Of a stretch of 64,000 bases of DNA, positions 10,640-22,124 are shown one piece after another; within the stretch, counting starts at the first letter, position 1; each line of letters opens with the position of its first letter. This stretch comes from Hofstenia miamia. Lineage: Eukaryota > Xenacoelomorpha > Acoela. The stretch is taken from assembly GCA_004352715.1 (NCBI GenBank), contig SCFE01000014.1, positions 205,535-269,534 on the forward strand, in the 5' to 3' direction. The notes beneath the pieces were generated by a model. That model did no database searches and was not told the origin of the DNA. It saw only the letters and a list, made by a program, of their open reading frames with translations. The position numbers and the translations under genes were made by a program.

Positions 10640-11901
10640 TTGTATGTAGATACTTATTGTTACCAGTAGACTGACGTTGCCCAGTTTGAATGAGGTGAAC
10701 CTGCTTAAGATGTTCTGGAATTTGTGAATTGTCGAGAATAATATTTTCCCAAATTTTCTTATTGAATTAGCATTGAATGAATAAATCGCCAATCAGGAAA
10801 ATATTTTTCAATCGTTTTCGAAATTTCCCCAGACATGGATGTACACTGTTTATCGTTTTTTGTATTTGTATTTGAAAAAGTTTTTAGGAAAGATTTTCTT
10901 AGGTTTTATAGATCGAATACATTCACTGGACAATTGTGTTTTAACGGGATCCTTATATCACGTTTTATGATTAGTTTTTAGCACAGTTTCGCCTTTTTCT
11001 AAGCATGAAATTTCTTCTCAAGTTAACGAGAGCAATGGTCCTGAACGGCAATTGAGTTGGGTTTGAATATGCGAAAATACCATTGCAATCAAACTATCAT
11101 GATGAATTTCAATTCCCTCATTAATATGCTTTTTTATGATTCCTTTACGCTGGCAATGACCGTTTGAAGAGAATCAAGGCTTGTAACTTTACCGAACATT
11201 TTGTTTTTTCTGCAATTCGGTGTCGCGCTGCTGATTTTAAATAATCATTTTGTATTTCTTTAATTAAATCTAAGGTAAAGGATTAGTTTACAATCATATT
11301 CTTATGATTTCTAGTTACAAATTTCAAAAATTCGTTAGTAGAGAAAGGTGTAGAAGAATCGAGCAGATTTTCACTTCTTTGAAGCCTGATGATGTTGAAT
11401 AACGCATGCAATTTGTTAGGTTTTCGAAAACAGCATGTTTTAACTAAACTATAAATAATAAAATATTCTTGATTGCGACTTGAAACATTTGGCAGACTCT
11501 TTTCAGACACCTCTTTGTGATTTATCTCAACGAAATTGTTTGTAATTGTCAATAATAATTTGAAATTTTTAGGAATTTTACTTCGAAGAAAGTTTTTCCT
11601 AAACCAATAAGGCATATCACTCAGTTTTATCCCATTTTTAAATTTTTTTGTAATTTTCGGAGCTGCTCATTTTTTTATGCTGACGACTATTTGTGAATAA
11701 CTGTTTACATTCACTGTAATAGAAGACTTTTTTGAGGAATCTTGAGCGGTAGAAGTGCTCTACTAAAATTTTTACGTCTGCAAGCAAAGATTTATGAAAA
11801 TAATCAAAATGATGCCTGACATCGTGAATTTTTGCATTACATTGAATGAACCTTTTTAAAAGGTTATGTTGGCTTTTTCTTCTACAAACGTTTACTAGCA
11901 T
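10640..11901 (-). pseudogene. Zinc-finger plus tyrosine-recombinase protein remnant of element 1
   Basis: Read on the minus strand from 11901, the N-terminal part has two His/Cys-rich blocks: CNAKIHDVRHHFDYFHKSL and FYYSECKQLFTNSRQHKK. The frame then shifts into 11615-11283 (NFKLLLTITNNFVEINHKEV). After many stops, a block near 10640-10830 reads IWENIILDNSQIPEHLKQVH and then LIQTGQRQSTGNNKYLHTN. It aligns with element 2's MWDTTMANSNIPKNLLKAHY and AQTGHSEQTAQREYEQ, the C-terminal YR catalytic region. Catalytic His and Tyr contexts are degraded, so it is inactive. The similarity was judged by eye. Confidence 0.55.
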
Positions 11902-11976
11902 CTTAAAAACAGGTGTACTATTTTGCGTAATTAGCGTTTTTGTGACGCTTTTGTTTTACTATTTACTTTAAAAAAT

Positions 11977-12218
11977 TACACAGCTCCAATATTAGTGCTA
12001 TTTTGGAGCTGTGTAGTTGAACTTGGCCCCCTATCGAGGTATCTTAAAAATATTTCAGCATATGCTAAATATGACCTAACAAACTCATAAAATACAAAAC
12101 GGTAACTTTTTAGACGATAGAAAGTTCATATTAAAAATTGGAGCTGTGTAATATGAAGAAATCGTATTTTGGAGCTGTGTAGAAAAATTGTACTCTTGCA
12201 ATACTACACGGCTCCAAT
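11977..12218. repeat. Array of five TTGGAGCTGTGTAG-type motifs, direct and inverted
   Basis: Copies at 11977 (inverted, tacacagctccaat), 12003 (ttggagctgtgtag), 12138 (ttggagctgtgta), 12169 (ttggagctgtgtag) and 12204 (inverted, ctacacggctccaat). The outermost inverted copy meets an (AT)n tract at 12217-12231. The motif is compact and nearly invariant while its spacers are unrelated. Confidence 0.8.
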
Positions 12219-12507
12219 ATATATATATATATCCCAATTCTTGAAATTTTATCAGATAGTTTCTCCATATCACGTTCCTTCATGCTTGTGATAGTTAAGA
12301 TACATACAATATTGACTAAATTATTAAAAAAATTGGTCCAAAGTGTTGAAACTTGCGATTTGGTAAAACTATGACACAAATTACCTTTATTCTAACACTT
12401 CACATTCATATATTTTAGCAACGTAGTTTGCGTTCTTTTATACGTGTACTGGTTCTTTGTGTGGTTGTGTTGGATCATCCTAACTTTTAAATATTCTTCC
12501 ATTTTAG

Positions 12508-12635
12508 GTGTATACAACATTTGCAATGAATTTGGACAGATAGGAAAGTTTTTCTTGCATCGGGGTTGTTACAAAATTGGTGAAAATCTTATTGGCACTT
12601 TCGACTTTTCTAATGCAACTGTCAAATGCATGCAA
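12508..12635 (+). CDS. RGP1: RGP1 homologue, exon 5 (inverted relative to exons 1-4)
   Basis: Acceptor attttag (ending at 12507) and donor GTATGT (12636) bound 128 bases that encode VYNICNEFGQIGKFFLHRGC and YKIGENLIGTFDFSNATVKC. They match [20 protein letters not shown] and RLGEDVVGTLNL in vertebrate RGP1. The first two bases complete a Ser codon with the last base of exon 4, and the last codon is whole, fitting the phase-0 start of exon 6. It is on +, opposite to exons 1-4, and separated from exon 4 by a 1000-N gap. Confidence 0.92.
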
Positions 12636-12705
12636 GTATGTACTGTATTATTATTTCATTATCGCAACCTCATTCTTTAATGCAATTTTAATATATATAT
12701 ATATA

Positions 12706-13705
12706 NNNNNNNNNNNNNNNNNNNNNNNNNNNNNNNNNNNNNNNNNNNNNNNNNNNNNNNNNNNNNNNNNNNNNNNNNNNNNNNNNNNNNNNNNNNNNNN
12801 NNNNNNNNNNNNNNNNNNNNNNNNNNNNNNNNNNNNNNNNNNNNNNNNNNNNNNNNNNNNNNNNNNNNNNNNNNNNNNNNNNNNNNNNNNNNNNNNNNNN
12901 NNNNNNNNNNNNNNNNNNNNNNNNNNNNNNNNNNNNNNNNNNNNNNNNNNNNNNNNNNNNNNNNNNNNNNNNNNNNNNNNNNNNNNNNNNNNNNNNNNNN
13001 NNNNNNNNNNNNNNNNNNNNNNNNNNNNNNNNNNNNNNNNNNNNNNNNNNNNNNNNNNNNNNNNNNNNNNNNNNNNNNNNNNNNNNNNNNNNNNNNNNNN
13101 NNNNNNNNNNNNNNNNNNNNNNNNNNNNNNNNNNNNNNNNNNNNNNNNNNNNNNNNNNNNNNNNNNNNNNNNNNNNNNNNNNNNNNNNNNNNNNNNNNNN
13201 NNNNNNNNNNNNNNNNNNNNNNNNNNNNNNNNNNNNNNNNNNNNNNNNNNNNNNNNNNNNNNNNNNNNNNNNNNNNNNNNNNNNNNNNNNNNNNNNNNNN
13301 NNNNNNNNNNNNNNNNNNNNNNNNNNNNNNNNNNNNNNNNNNNNNNNNNNNNNNNNNNNNNNNNNNNNNNNNNNNNNNNNNNNNNNNNNNNNNNNNNNNN
13401 NNNNNNNNNNNNNNNNNNNNNNNNNNNNNNNNNNNNNNNNNNNNNNNNNNNNNNNNNNNNNNNNNNNNNNNNNNNNNNNNNNNNNNNNNNNNNNNNNNNN
13501 NNNNNNNNNNNNNNNNNNNNNNNNNNNNNNNNNNNNNNNNNNNNNNNNNNNNNNNNNNNNNNNNNNNNNNNNNNNNNNNNNNNNNNNNNNNNNNNNNNNN
13601 NNNNNNNNNNNNNNNNNNNNNNNNNNNNNNNNNNNNNNNNNNNNNNNNNNNNNNNNNNNNNNNNNNNNNNNNNNNNNNNNNNNNNNNNNNNNNNNNNNNN
13701 NNNNN
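12706..13705. other. Assembly gap, exactly 1000 N, flanked by (AT)n
   Basis: The run is exactly 1000 N and both edges are TA repeats. It is therefore probably a fixed-size scaffold join and not a measured gap. It lies inside RGP1 where exon orientation flips. Confidence 0.97.
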
Positions 13706-13740
13706 TATATATATATATATATATATGACAAATTACATAC

Positions 13741-13893
13741 TTGATGAGGCAGTACTGCAAACAATACAAAGTATATTATCTACAATGTCATGATAAGATG
13801 ACATATCACTCTCATCACTCTCTTCAAGGAAAGGATTCGTTTCCGGATCTAGATCTTTATTGAAATTGCTGAAAACTGATATGTCATTAAGCT
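13741..13893 (-). CDS. RGP1: RGP1 homologue, exon 4
   Basis: Acceptor tttttag and donor GTATGT (at 13740-13739 on the minus strand) bound 153 bases. The encoded acidic linker contains DPETNPFLEESDES, corresponding to APSSPFLEEDEGG in the vertebrate protein, then DIVDNILCIVCSTASS. It enters with two bases of a split Glu codon and leaves one base of a split Ser codon, in register with exons 3 and 5. Confidence 0.92.
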
Positions 13894-14055
13894 CTAAAAA
13901 TTAAATATCAACAACAAATCCAGTTTACAAACATAAAATTAAAAGTCTCTTCGTAATTCACTATCTTTATTACCAATTCAAACATTCCAAAGTTGTAATG
14001 AAAATGATAATTATTAAAAAAATATGCTTACTTGAAAAATAGTTTAAATACGTAC

Positions 14056-14292
14056 CTGGAAGAACTAGAAATGTGAAAGGTAACTTAATTATTTTAACTG
14101 AGCAGGCAACTTTTTGAAAGCCAACATGCAGAAAATAGGCGTATCTAACTGCTGTACCAATAAAGGATGGGGGGCTTGTTCCTACTGAAATCTCTTCGAA
14201 AATTTCCAAACAATGTGAAGAACCAGGATTTATTCGCAAATCACAAGTTAAAATTTTTACATGAGATGAATAAACAGCAAGCCCTCGCTCAT
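14056..14292 (-). CDS. RGP1: RGP1 homologue, exon 3
   Basis: This 237-base exon lies between acceptor attttag and donor GTACGT. It encodes VKILTCDLRINPGSSHC and then SPPSFIGTAVRYAYFLHVG, continuing to IIKLPFTFLVLPG. These match PPKILFCDLRLDPGESK, PPSFRGQSVKYVYKLTIG and LLRVPLRVLVL of vertebrate RGP1. This is the most conserved part of the protein and the basis for the identification. It is phase-compatible with exons 2 and 4. Confidence 0.95.
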
Positions 14293-15659
14293 CTAAAATG
14301 TATAAAAACGCAAATTTACAAAGCATTACAATAGTTTATCTAAATATAACAATTGTGTTGGAAATATCAGTTATATGGAAAAACTAATCAAAGCAAACAT
14401 TCCCAAATAAAATTGAGAATCTATCGTTTTTTCTAAATTTAACTCTTTTTCTGTCTCAATTGCCAATATTTTTAAAATTAATATTGATTTTGAATTTACA
14501 GAGTTTGGCATTGCATGAAAATTACAATCATTGTTGCATTTGAATATTTAAAGCTCAAAATTACATTTTGATTATTTGAAAAAATAACCAGTTTTTGTTA
14601 AATGAAATTTTCAAAGTGAACATTTTACTTAGTAATATTTTGCCTAAGATGATTAGGTATTGCAATTCTTGGCAGTTTGTAGAGAAGGTATGAACTTTGC
14701 ATATGTCTATACTGGATGGCCGTGATCCTGCCATGGGCTAAGTGTGATTGATAATGACCCATTCATCTAACAAAACTAATATTATAACCCCTTCCCCTAA
14801 TTAATGTAAAAAGTAGGAAGTATTTAATTCAAAATTAATGACAGACAGACTAACATTTGAAATAGCGTTTGGTCTTTCAAAAGTCGTCTTAGAAGAGTAC
14901 GTTACTACATTGACCTCAAGTCAAACAACGAATTGTGCATTTGATTTTAGTTGACATTGTTAGCCACAACATTTGCATTTGGTAGAATGATTATGTTGAA
15001 AAATACATCGGTGATGAATATTGCAAAACATCGGCTGAAAATAATGGAAATGGATCTTATTAATGACAACAATGAATTAATTTTAATATTTTTTAAACAC
15101 TACCTCAAAATCAACAAATATATGAAATAAAATAATTCACTTAGTGTACTAAATACTGCTTTATTGATTTTTAGGCATAATTGAAATGAATATTACAATT
15201 TAAAAATATAGGCAAGTATACCAAGACTCGCGAGTTTATATTTAATTATTTCAAATTTAAATTTGATATAACTTTTTTCTTACTGAAATTTGGTGAAATC
15301 TATATCACCAATGTGTCTAGCAGTCTTTAAGCCATGTACAATACTTTTTCTGCATAACATGAAACAATTGTAGACAAAGTTGTTATCAACACGTCGGCAT
15401 AAGAAAATACACACACCATTGCAGATATGGCAGCAGAGGTATAGGTATAAGTCTGTCTCTTATACAATATTACTAATCAGATGGTGTTGTACGTATGTAT
15501 GGCTGTTACATTGCTAACTGCTACCTACCATATTCAGCAAATTAGTTCTTGTTACATTGTGTTTACAATTAGATGTTTACTAACCAGTTCGAACTAGTTC
15601 ATCTCAAGTGTATTTTTGGAATTATGTTTCGTTAAAAGATACCTGCTCTGTCATTCCAG

Positions 15660-17365
15660 CTTATAACAAACAATAGATTCTGAAGGCAAATTTGATTATT
15701 GCGTTCAGTTGGAATGCCATTATTAATGACGTGGTACAGAAAAGATGACAGCGATTCGGATGACTTAAATCATGATGATTCTGAAAACATATATTCATCA
15801 AGACCTGATGCAGGAACACTTTATAGAGATCATGTATTTGCATCTAAGACAGACAATATATAATGGACTGAAAGCAGTATCGAAAGAAGAACCTCTATTG
15901 GGATCACTAACGCTTTCACAGTAAAATTTGGCCAAAATGGCCACTGCAAAAATGAGCTGTTGACCCAATATGCAGTTTTTATTTACTTATTGATACCGAT
16001 GGTAGATGACTTAAACACATTCGCTGCCAGCCTTATATACGAAATTTGAACTCTACTGCCAAATGTATTTTTATTACCCGAATAAAAATAACGTTTATAA
16101 ATAAGTCTAATAACTAGAAAAGATATAAATATATACATTTATCTATTAATTAAGGGCATGTGCCAAGCGCGCATTGATCCATTCTAATATGATACGTCTA
16201 ATACGAGTATTCTCGTAGGCGGCAAAATGGAACACACTGCCTTCTACGAGTATACTCGTAGCTGGCAGTGAATGTGTTAAAAATGTACAAATTCTGAAGC
16301 TCGTCGTTTTATGAAGGGTAGCTGAAATGTTTTTCAGGAAGGACTTTTTGTAGTGATTGGACTCATGTACATTTGTGAAGAATCTTTGTGGTGAAAGAAA
16401 TTTCGCATTCCAATTTTGATCAAACCTTATCTCGAAATTGTTTCAAAGAAATTCTGAAGTTTTCGAGGTTTGATAACAAACAAACAAGAAATTACGTCGA
16501 GCAAACAATTTTTGCCTGCGTTTTCATTTATTCATGATCTAACAGTATCCGAATTTTACAAACCTTATGTAACTGAACTATTAAAAAGCAACTTCTTCGT
16601 TCTAAATGCAGACTGCATTTCAGATGTACATGCAACAGTACCTAGATAAATTTGTCATAAAATTTTCCGTTGTATCCGTATGTGAATCAAAGAATATTCT
16701 GAAGGAAATTCCCAATTTGGGGAAGGATGAGCAAATGCAAAGAAAGCTTCTTTGACAAGTCATATCACTTTTCTAAAGGAGTCATACAATAATGTCGCCT
16801 ACAATGTGAATGCTGAAAATTTTTTTTAAACGTCGGATGTTGCAATTAGACGTCAAATATGAAGGCTACCATCATTGGAACCATGCAAAAAAATATTTGT
16901 GAATTAGTTGTCGCGCTGTAACATGTTGAAAAGAATATGGATCGATATGATATGAAGTTATTCATTGATGACACAAATAAAATGTCACTACTGTGCATAA
17001 TTCGATGAGTTCTTTACATTCGGCATGCAAAATCGGCAACAAGAAGAACCCACCAGAAACTAGACTTGGATAAACATGGCGATGACATGTTTGACCGTAT
17101 GACTGAATGTAATAAACTAAATGTGATACTATGCGTTGGACAATGAATGCTTTCTACAATATGCTCTGAATTCGTGGATTTTATTTAAACAAACAAAACT
17201 CGACGAGACTTCATTATACATTTGCGTGATTACCCTTGCCAAAATCGTAAACATCAGAACAAGACCCCAAGTATTTGTAGCATTTGAAAAAAACAATTTT
17301 TGGTCCTTGCCCTGGACAAAAAACCATCGTCATAACTTGCATTTGCATTTTTGTAAATAATTAAG
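15660..17365 (+). pseudogene. piggyBac-like transposase remnant
   Basis: An acidic N-terminal stretch occurs near 15740-15850 (KDDSDSDDLNHDDSENIY). Near 17080-17110 the frame reads KHGDDMFDRMTECNKL, and after a frameshift near 17130 RWTMNAFYNML then NSWILFKQT. These are the family motifs GGVDxxDxM...Y and RRWPxxxFYNMLDxxxxN of piggyBac transposases. Stops and frameshifts between them make it inactive. It sits in the long intron 2 of RGP1, opposite to the gene, and is split by a TTAA-flanked MITE. Confidence 0.65.
16011..16280. mobile_element. piggyBac-type MITE with TTAA target duplication
   Basis: TTAA at 16011-16014 and at 16277-16280 flank inverted ends (A)CACATTCGCTGCCAGC and CACATTCACTGCCAGC. 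The right half carries the perfect 16-base palindrome TACGAGTATACTCGTA (16245-16260) and a near-copy about 40 bases upstream. TTAA duplication is diagnostic of piggyBac. No coding capacity. Confidence 0.85.
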
Positions 17366-17786
17366 TTGCAAAATGTGCTTTATCTGATTAAAAAATTCAA
17401 TCGTACTTTGGGTCACACCATGCCGCATTAAAATTAGTTTCTAGAAATACATAGGGGTCAAAATTACTGCCAAGGACGGCTTCAGATATGTCATCTCTGT
17501 TGTTCTAGTGTTAAACAAGTTGGATTAGTAAGTGAAAGCTGGCGAACTCACCAATACAGTTGAAATGCTTGGATCGCCGTTCGCATGCACTAGCAAATAC
17601 ACCCAATGTGTGCAGATGTTAAAAAACCATTAATATTGACTAAAGATCAGTTCATGCAAAATTTTTTGCTTCAAAATGAAAGTATTTACTAAATAAAACT
17701 AAGTACAATTATCGAATATCCAAAAGTTTTTTGAAAAGTTTCAATTCCTCTGTAAAAATATTTTAAAAGTATTTTTTAATGATTAC

Positions 17787-17923
17787 CGTCTTGTAGAAAA
17801 ATAGAAGTTGGCGTTTTCAGCGATGTATCTTTTATGCTCCAATTATTAACATGATTCCTATTTGAATAGCATTGACATTGAATTTGAGCGCTACACCAGG
17901 CGATTGTAACAGGCTCATCTGTA
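17787..17923 (-). CDS. RGP1: RGP1 homologue, exon 2
   Basis: Acceptor gtttag and donor GGTAATC bound 137 bases encoding DEPVTIAWCSAQIQCQCYSN, aligning with SEALAWASAQIHCQFHAS near the N-terminus of vertebrate RGP1. It enters with one base of a split Asn codon from exon 1 and leaves one base completing an Asp codon with exon 3. Intron 2 (about 3.5 kb) holds piggyBac relics. Confidence 0.9.
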
Positions 17924-18007
17924 CTAAACACATTTTATTATAAAACGAAATTATATGATTGTAGTTGTGTTAATAACATTTGTAACTTAAAGAATAACAC
18001 ATTTTAC

Positions 18008-18090
18008 TTATTTTCGAGAGTAACATATGCGCGAATGGGTGTCCCAGCGAGAAAATAAGAGCTTTCACGGAAGCTAGCCTTTATTTCCAT
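18008..18090 (-). CDS. RGP1: RGP1 homologue, exon 1 (start codon)
   Basis: The ATG at 18090 begins MEIKASFRESSYFLAGTPIR and the exon runs to donor GTAAAA at 18007. It matches the vertebrate N-terminus [20 protein letters not shown] in length and pattern, with FLAG conserved. This Met is preferred because it aligns with the family start. No promoter motif is evident upstream. Confidence 0.88.
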
Positions 18091-18532
18091 CTAAAACACC
18101 AATATATTTAAACTAAAAGTGTACAACAATATAACGGAACATACCACAATTTTATGAGTGAAAAATTCAAATAATTTTTTTAAAAACGCATTGCATATAA
18201 ATTACAGAAACATGATCAGTTTTTTATTAAAAGGTATGTAAAGAAATATTTAATATAATTGATATTTTCCAAAACCATTTTATACTATCCTCAATAAAAT
18301 CCCTCTTGTATACTAAATGATACAACTTGGAATATGACAGAAACGCATACAAAATATAAATGTGCCTATGATGACTAGTAATTAAAGACTCAATGAATAC
18401 CGGTAGGTCAAAAACGACTATTTTATACCACTATTATATCCGTTGGAACATTACCAAGGCAGAATGGTGTTTTATACTCAAAGTTTCTATCATCTCAATT
18501 TTTGAAACATGAACCATTTAAGTGAAAGAAGG

Positions 18533-18956
18533 TCATTTCGCTAGTTTCTTAGGGAAGATGTTAAAGCAACAATATATTTCTAAAAAAATGTTGATTAAAC
18601 TATACTTGTCTATCTTCTCTGTCTCCTTATTTTCTACATTTCTGTCCTTTGGTACGGCTATGTCTATCACGGTTCCCAATCTTTTCTCTTTGTCTACCAC
18701 TACTATGTCTGGTCTCCGTGCTTCTATCACTTTGCTCGTCTGTATGCTGAAGTCTCACATTATCTTAACCTTATCATTCTCTATGACTACCTGTGGCATG
18801 TGCTCATACCATTTGTCTCCTGCTTCTAACCCATGCTGCCTGAACTTATACTCATTCTGCGCCAGCTTCTCACACCCTGCTATCAGATGATCTACTGTCT
18901 CCGCCTCTTTCTTACACAGCCTAAACGTATCACTTACTTCTATTCTTCAATAATGA
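18533..18956 (-). pseudogene. LINE RT C-terminal fragment (zinc knuckle plus RPDIVVVDK block)
   Basis: Minus strand reads LCKKEAETVDHLIAGCEKLA, a zinc-knuckle-like block, then VVIENDKVKIM, a TGA in place of an expected Trp codon, DFSIQTSKVIEARRPDIVVV and VIDIAVPKDRNVENKE. This is the C-terminal region of a widespread animal non-LTR retrotransposon type often labelled R2-like; that assignment is from memory of the motif. The upstream RT is missing: the 3' tail of a different LINE abuts it at 18957. Confidence 0.7.
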
Positions 18957-20220
18957 TAATAATAATAATAATAAATGACTTTATTTAGCCGCTGAAGGCA
19001 TACACTACAAAAAATAAAAACCAAGTCAGGTTTTACGGCAGCGAGGACAGTCACAAGAGATGAAATAGGAGCAAATGGAAGAGTAGGTGAAGTTATAGAA
19101 GGGCTCAGCAAGAGGAAATTCATCAAAGATTTCTTGAAGCTCGGCGGCGGGGAAAAGAAATAAATCGCTGTTGAGGGTTGAGAGTCAAGATGTAATTAGC
19201 AGCAGTACAAGCACGGTTGAAAAACAAGTGAAGAGTGCGATGTTTCTTGCGACGACGAATTGAGAATTGACAACATCATCAGAGCAAGTGGAGCGGGAAT
19301 TAGAGAGCTTAATGAAATCAAAAGGATCAAGGTGCAATTTGCGAGTGAGCAAACGATTGAACAGGAGAGTGGGGAATTTGAGAAGTGCGTCTTTGTATGG
19401 CAAGTGAGAGATCCATTTGAAGGCACACTTCTGGAAACGTTCCATAGAGTGGAACAAGGAACGGGAAGGCCACCAACAGGGAGATGCATACAGAAGAATG
19501 GCGCGAGGAATGGACTTGAACAAAAAAGAGTTTCACAGCAGCCGAGGAATTAAATGGAACATTGCGGAAGAGGGCAAAGAGTGAGGAATTGGCTTTGCGG
19601 AGAACTAAGGAAAAGACCAGACCAATTTAAGTTATCAGAAAGTTGAACTCCAAGATGAGTACGGTGAGGGGAAAATTTCCCAGGAAGAGGAAGATCAGAA
19701 GGGGGATACAGAAAAGGAAATACCACATGTCTTGGTTGGGCTAAAATCAAGATGGTTAACAGAAGACCAAGTAGAACAGCAAACACGGAACCTTGAGGAG
19801 CATCACTAGAGACAAGAGCAGGGGAAGAAATAGAATAGTTGATTTTGACACACTGACGACGATTGGACAGGTAAGACTGAAAAATTTCGATGAAATCAGC
19901 ATCAAAGCCAAATAAACATAATTTATCATGAAGGATAGAATGAGGGAGACGATCAAAAGCTTTTAGAAATGTCAAGAAAAATAATGCAACCAGGATCATT
20001 ACGATCAAAGTGGAAATAGCAGTTTTCAATCAAAGTGAGCAAGTTAGTGATGGTAGAACGATAGGGAAGGTTACCATGCTGAAAAGCGGAGAAGAGGTGA
20101 CGAATTTTAAGGGAAAACATAACGAAAGACAAGACGCTCAAAGATGATTGACAGCCGAGAAAGAACAGCTATTGGACAATAAGAAGTGACTTGAGAGGAG
20201 GGCTTGAAAGGTCTAGTCTT
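18957..20220 (-). pseudogene. CR1/Jockey-like LINE RT fragment with (ATT)n tail
   Basis: From 20141 the minus strand reads QHGNLPYRSTITNLLTLIEN, CIIFLDISKSF, then after a shift KAFDRLPHSILHDKLCLFGF, FQSYLSNRRQCVKI and APQGSV: RT motifs up to the PQG box. The catalytic F/YADD box is missing, replaced by unrelated sequence near 19700, so part of the palm is deleted. The C-terminal part (19523-19185, ILLYASPCWWPSRSLFHSME, then FQKCAFKWI) follows. A 3' UTR ends in a (TTA)n run at 18957-18973, the expected 3' terminal repeat. Confidence 0.85.
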
Positions 20221-20358
20221 AAATTACTTAAAAATTACATTTCGTGAGATTACAAAATTTTATTAGAAATTTGGAATTTTCAATTAAAATCAAATAATCA
20301 TTAGGTACATCATAACACTAGAACATGTAAACCAATACATGTATCCATAGCTCACGAT

Positions 20359-20559
20359 TTGCTTATAGAATTGGAGAATATTTTTAGAAAAACGGTTTAT
20401 CCATATGAATTAATCAAGGTTGTTAAAAGCGCTAGAACAATTTCGTTTCAGTATATATCTATTTTGAAATTTAATTATTATAACAGGCATGATAATAGGA
20501 TTACCAAAATTATAGGGCTGGCATTTCCGGATTATGAACTGACAATTAATTTCATATAA
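20359..20559 (+). pseudogene. Possible Penelope-like linker fragment
   Basis: 66 codons including LIELENIFRKTVYPYELIKV, similar in pattern to the PLE linker (F..(N/S)GYP..LI) seen at 3780 and 34200. No RT or nuclease motif is present, so the assignment is weak. Confidence 0.25.
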
Positions 20560-21873
20560 AGATCAAACTGTCTAAGCCAGATAATTCATTGATTGTACTT
20601 CATTGAAAGAGTGCTTAGTGCAAAATATATTTTTGAATTAAAATATTTATTAAATTTACATCCAGCTATCAAACCTTTGTACCTCAAAATAATGTTTCAT
20701 AGTATATACATCGGATCAATGGTTGTGACTGCAGCTTGATATTCAAATATAAGGCACATTTAGAATTGGATTTTTAAAAAATTATTAATTAAACATGAAT
20801 ATGGTAATTACTTCCCAACTAAAAATAGTTTACGATAGTTTAAATGTTATGTTCTTCAAATTTTGCTTGTATTTGAATATCGAGCTGATCAGGAATATTG
20901 AGCTATAGTCACAACCCCATACATCTTTGCAATAAATTTCTAATACTATTTGCCAAGTATTTTGGTTCGTGAAAACCTGAGAAATAATATTTCACAATGT
21001 CAATTAGTTACACAGGACAACAATGGCATACTATTAAGTGAGACATGCAGTTATAAATTTATGTCTATTTATCAAAGAAACTTGTCTTTGCAACTTGATT
21101 CGACTCAATAAAAATATCTCTTTTGCATTCAATGTCATCTCATCATTTTTCATTAATGAATATTTTGCAGCTTGATTATCTTTGCATATCTGGCAACCCA
21201 GTACCACATCAACAAACAGTTTCTGGAAGATGAAATTTGAAAGGCTGAGCACTTAGTTAAAAAGAGAGACTAATGTAGAAAATGAAAGCCTTAAAGATTT
21301 CATAGCTACTCCAGCAATAAGAAACTGATTCTAGAGATTTTTATGTGTTAATCACTATTACCAAAAATGCCAGCTTCATGTGAACAATCCTTTTCACATT
21401 GAGGTTGTCCAAGACATGGCTGAGAATTGCAATGCATAGCATTGATAATATAGTGAAAGAGATCGAATACATTAGTTGCACAACAGTTATAATTATTCTC
21501 AGATATTAGAAATACAGTTTTTAGAGCCTTTCTGTTTTGAATTTCCCCTCTAGAAAATTCTGAAGATTTATGCCTAAATACATGTTTCAATCATCTAAAT
21601 GTTCAGGTTAAATGGCAGATACAGATACCATTATGTGGCATAAATGCACTAATTGTCACTCACAATTAATGAATTTCAACAATGGATTTATGAACTATTA
21701 TATATTAAATATTAAATTCTCATTACACAATTTACGATCTTAGTATTTGCTATTTTATTTTTAAATATTTCTATTAATTACACAGTATTTCTGACTATTG
21801 CAGACTATCAAGCTAAACCAGTCTGTTATTTACTCATATTAGCAATAGTGTGCAGTAGTTGTTTAAACAACTG

Positions 21874-21915
<42 letters not shown>

Positions 21916-22120
21916 ATTTGTGTAAGTATTCATTTTTTCAAATTGATAGTAAACTGAGATTATATTTTATTTTGACTTTTACTTTATTTAAATTATGCTA
22001 TTCTAAGCTGTCTCATATCAGTTGAAGTGTACCTAGGAGTTGTTGTTCATCTAGCATACCATTTAACATAGGGCTTTTGCTGTTTGCTTCTTATTCATTA
22101 CCAAAAAAAATGGTTATTAT
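20560..22120. other. AT-rich stretch without recognised gene
   Basis: Only an (AT)n tract at about 21877-21920 stands out. Short open frames at 21034-21252 and 21348-21590 show no recognisable family motif. Confidence 0.5.
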
Positions 22121-22124
22121 TGCT

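Larger units (their letters stand above)
8180..12218 (-). mobile_element. Decayed tyrosine-recombinase element with repeat arrays at both ends (element 1)
   Basis: Limits are set by two short-repeat arrays (8180-8325 and 11977-12218) lying next to AT microsatellites. Remnants of a zinc-finger plus YR protein lie between them on the minus strand (10640-11901). Two mariner elements (8694-10058 and 10065-10618) are inserted in it. The organisation mirrors element 2 at 24161-26304: arrays outside, minus-strand YR inside, AT repeats flanking. The left and right array motifs are not identical, so two related elements could be abutted here. Confidence 0.5.

Noticed and set aside
12577-13769. Long open frames across the N runs (also at 26222-27408, 58961-60259, 61479-62393)
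   Set aside because: Their length comes from unknown bases; only the few real codons at the edges have meaning.
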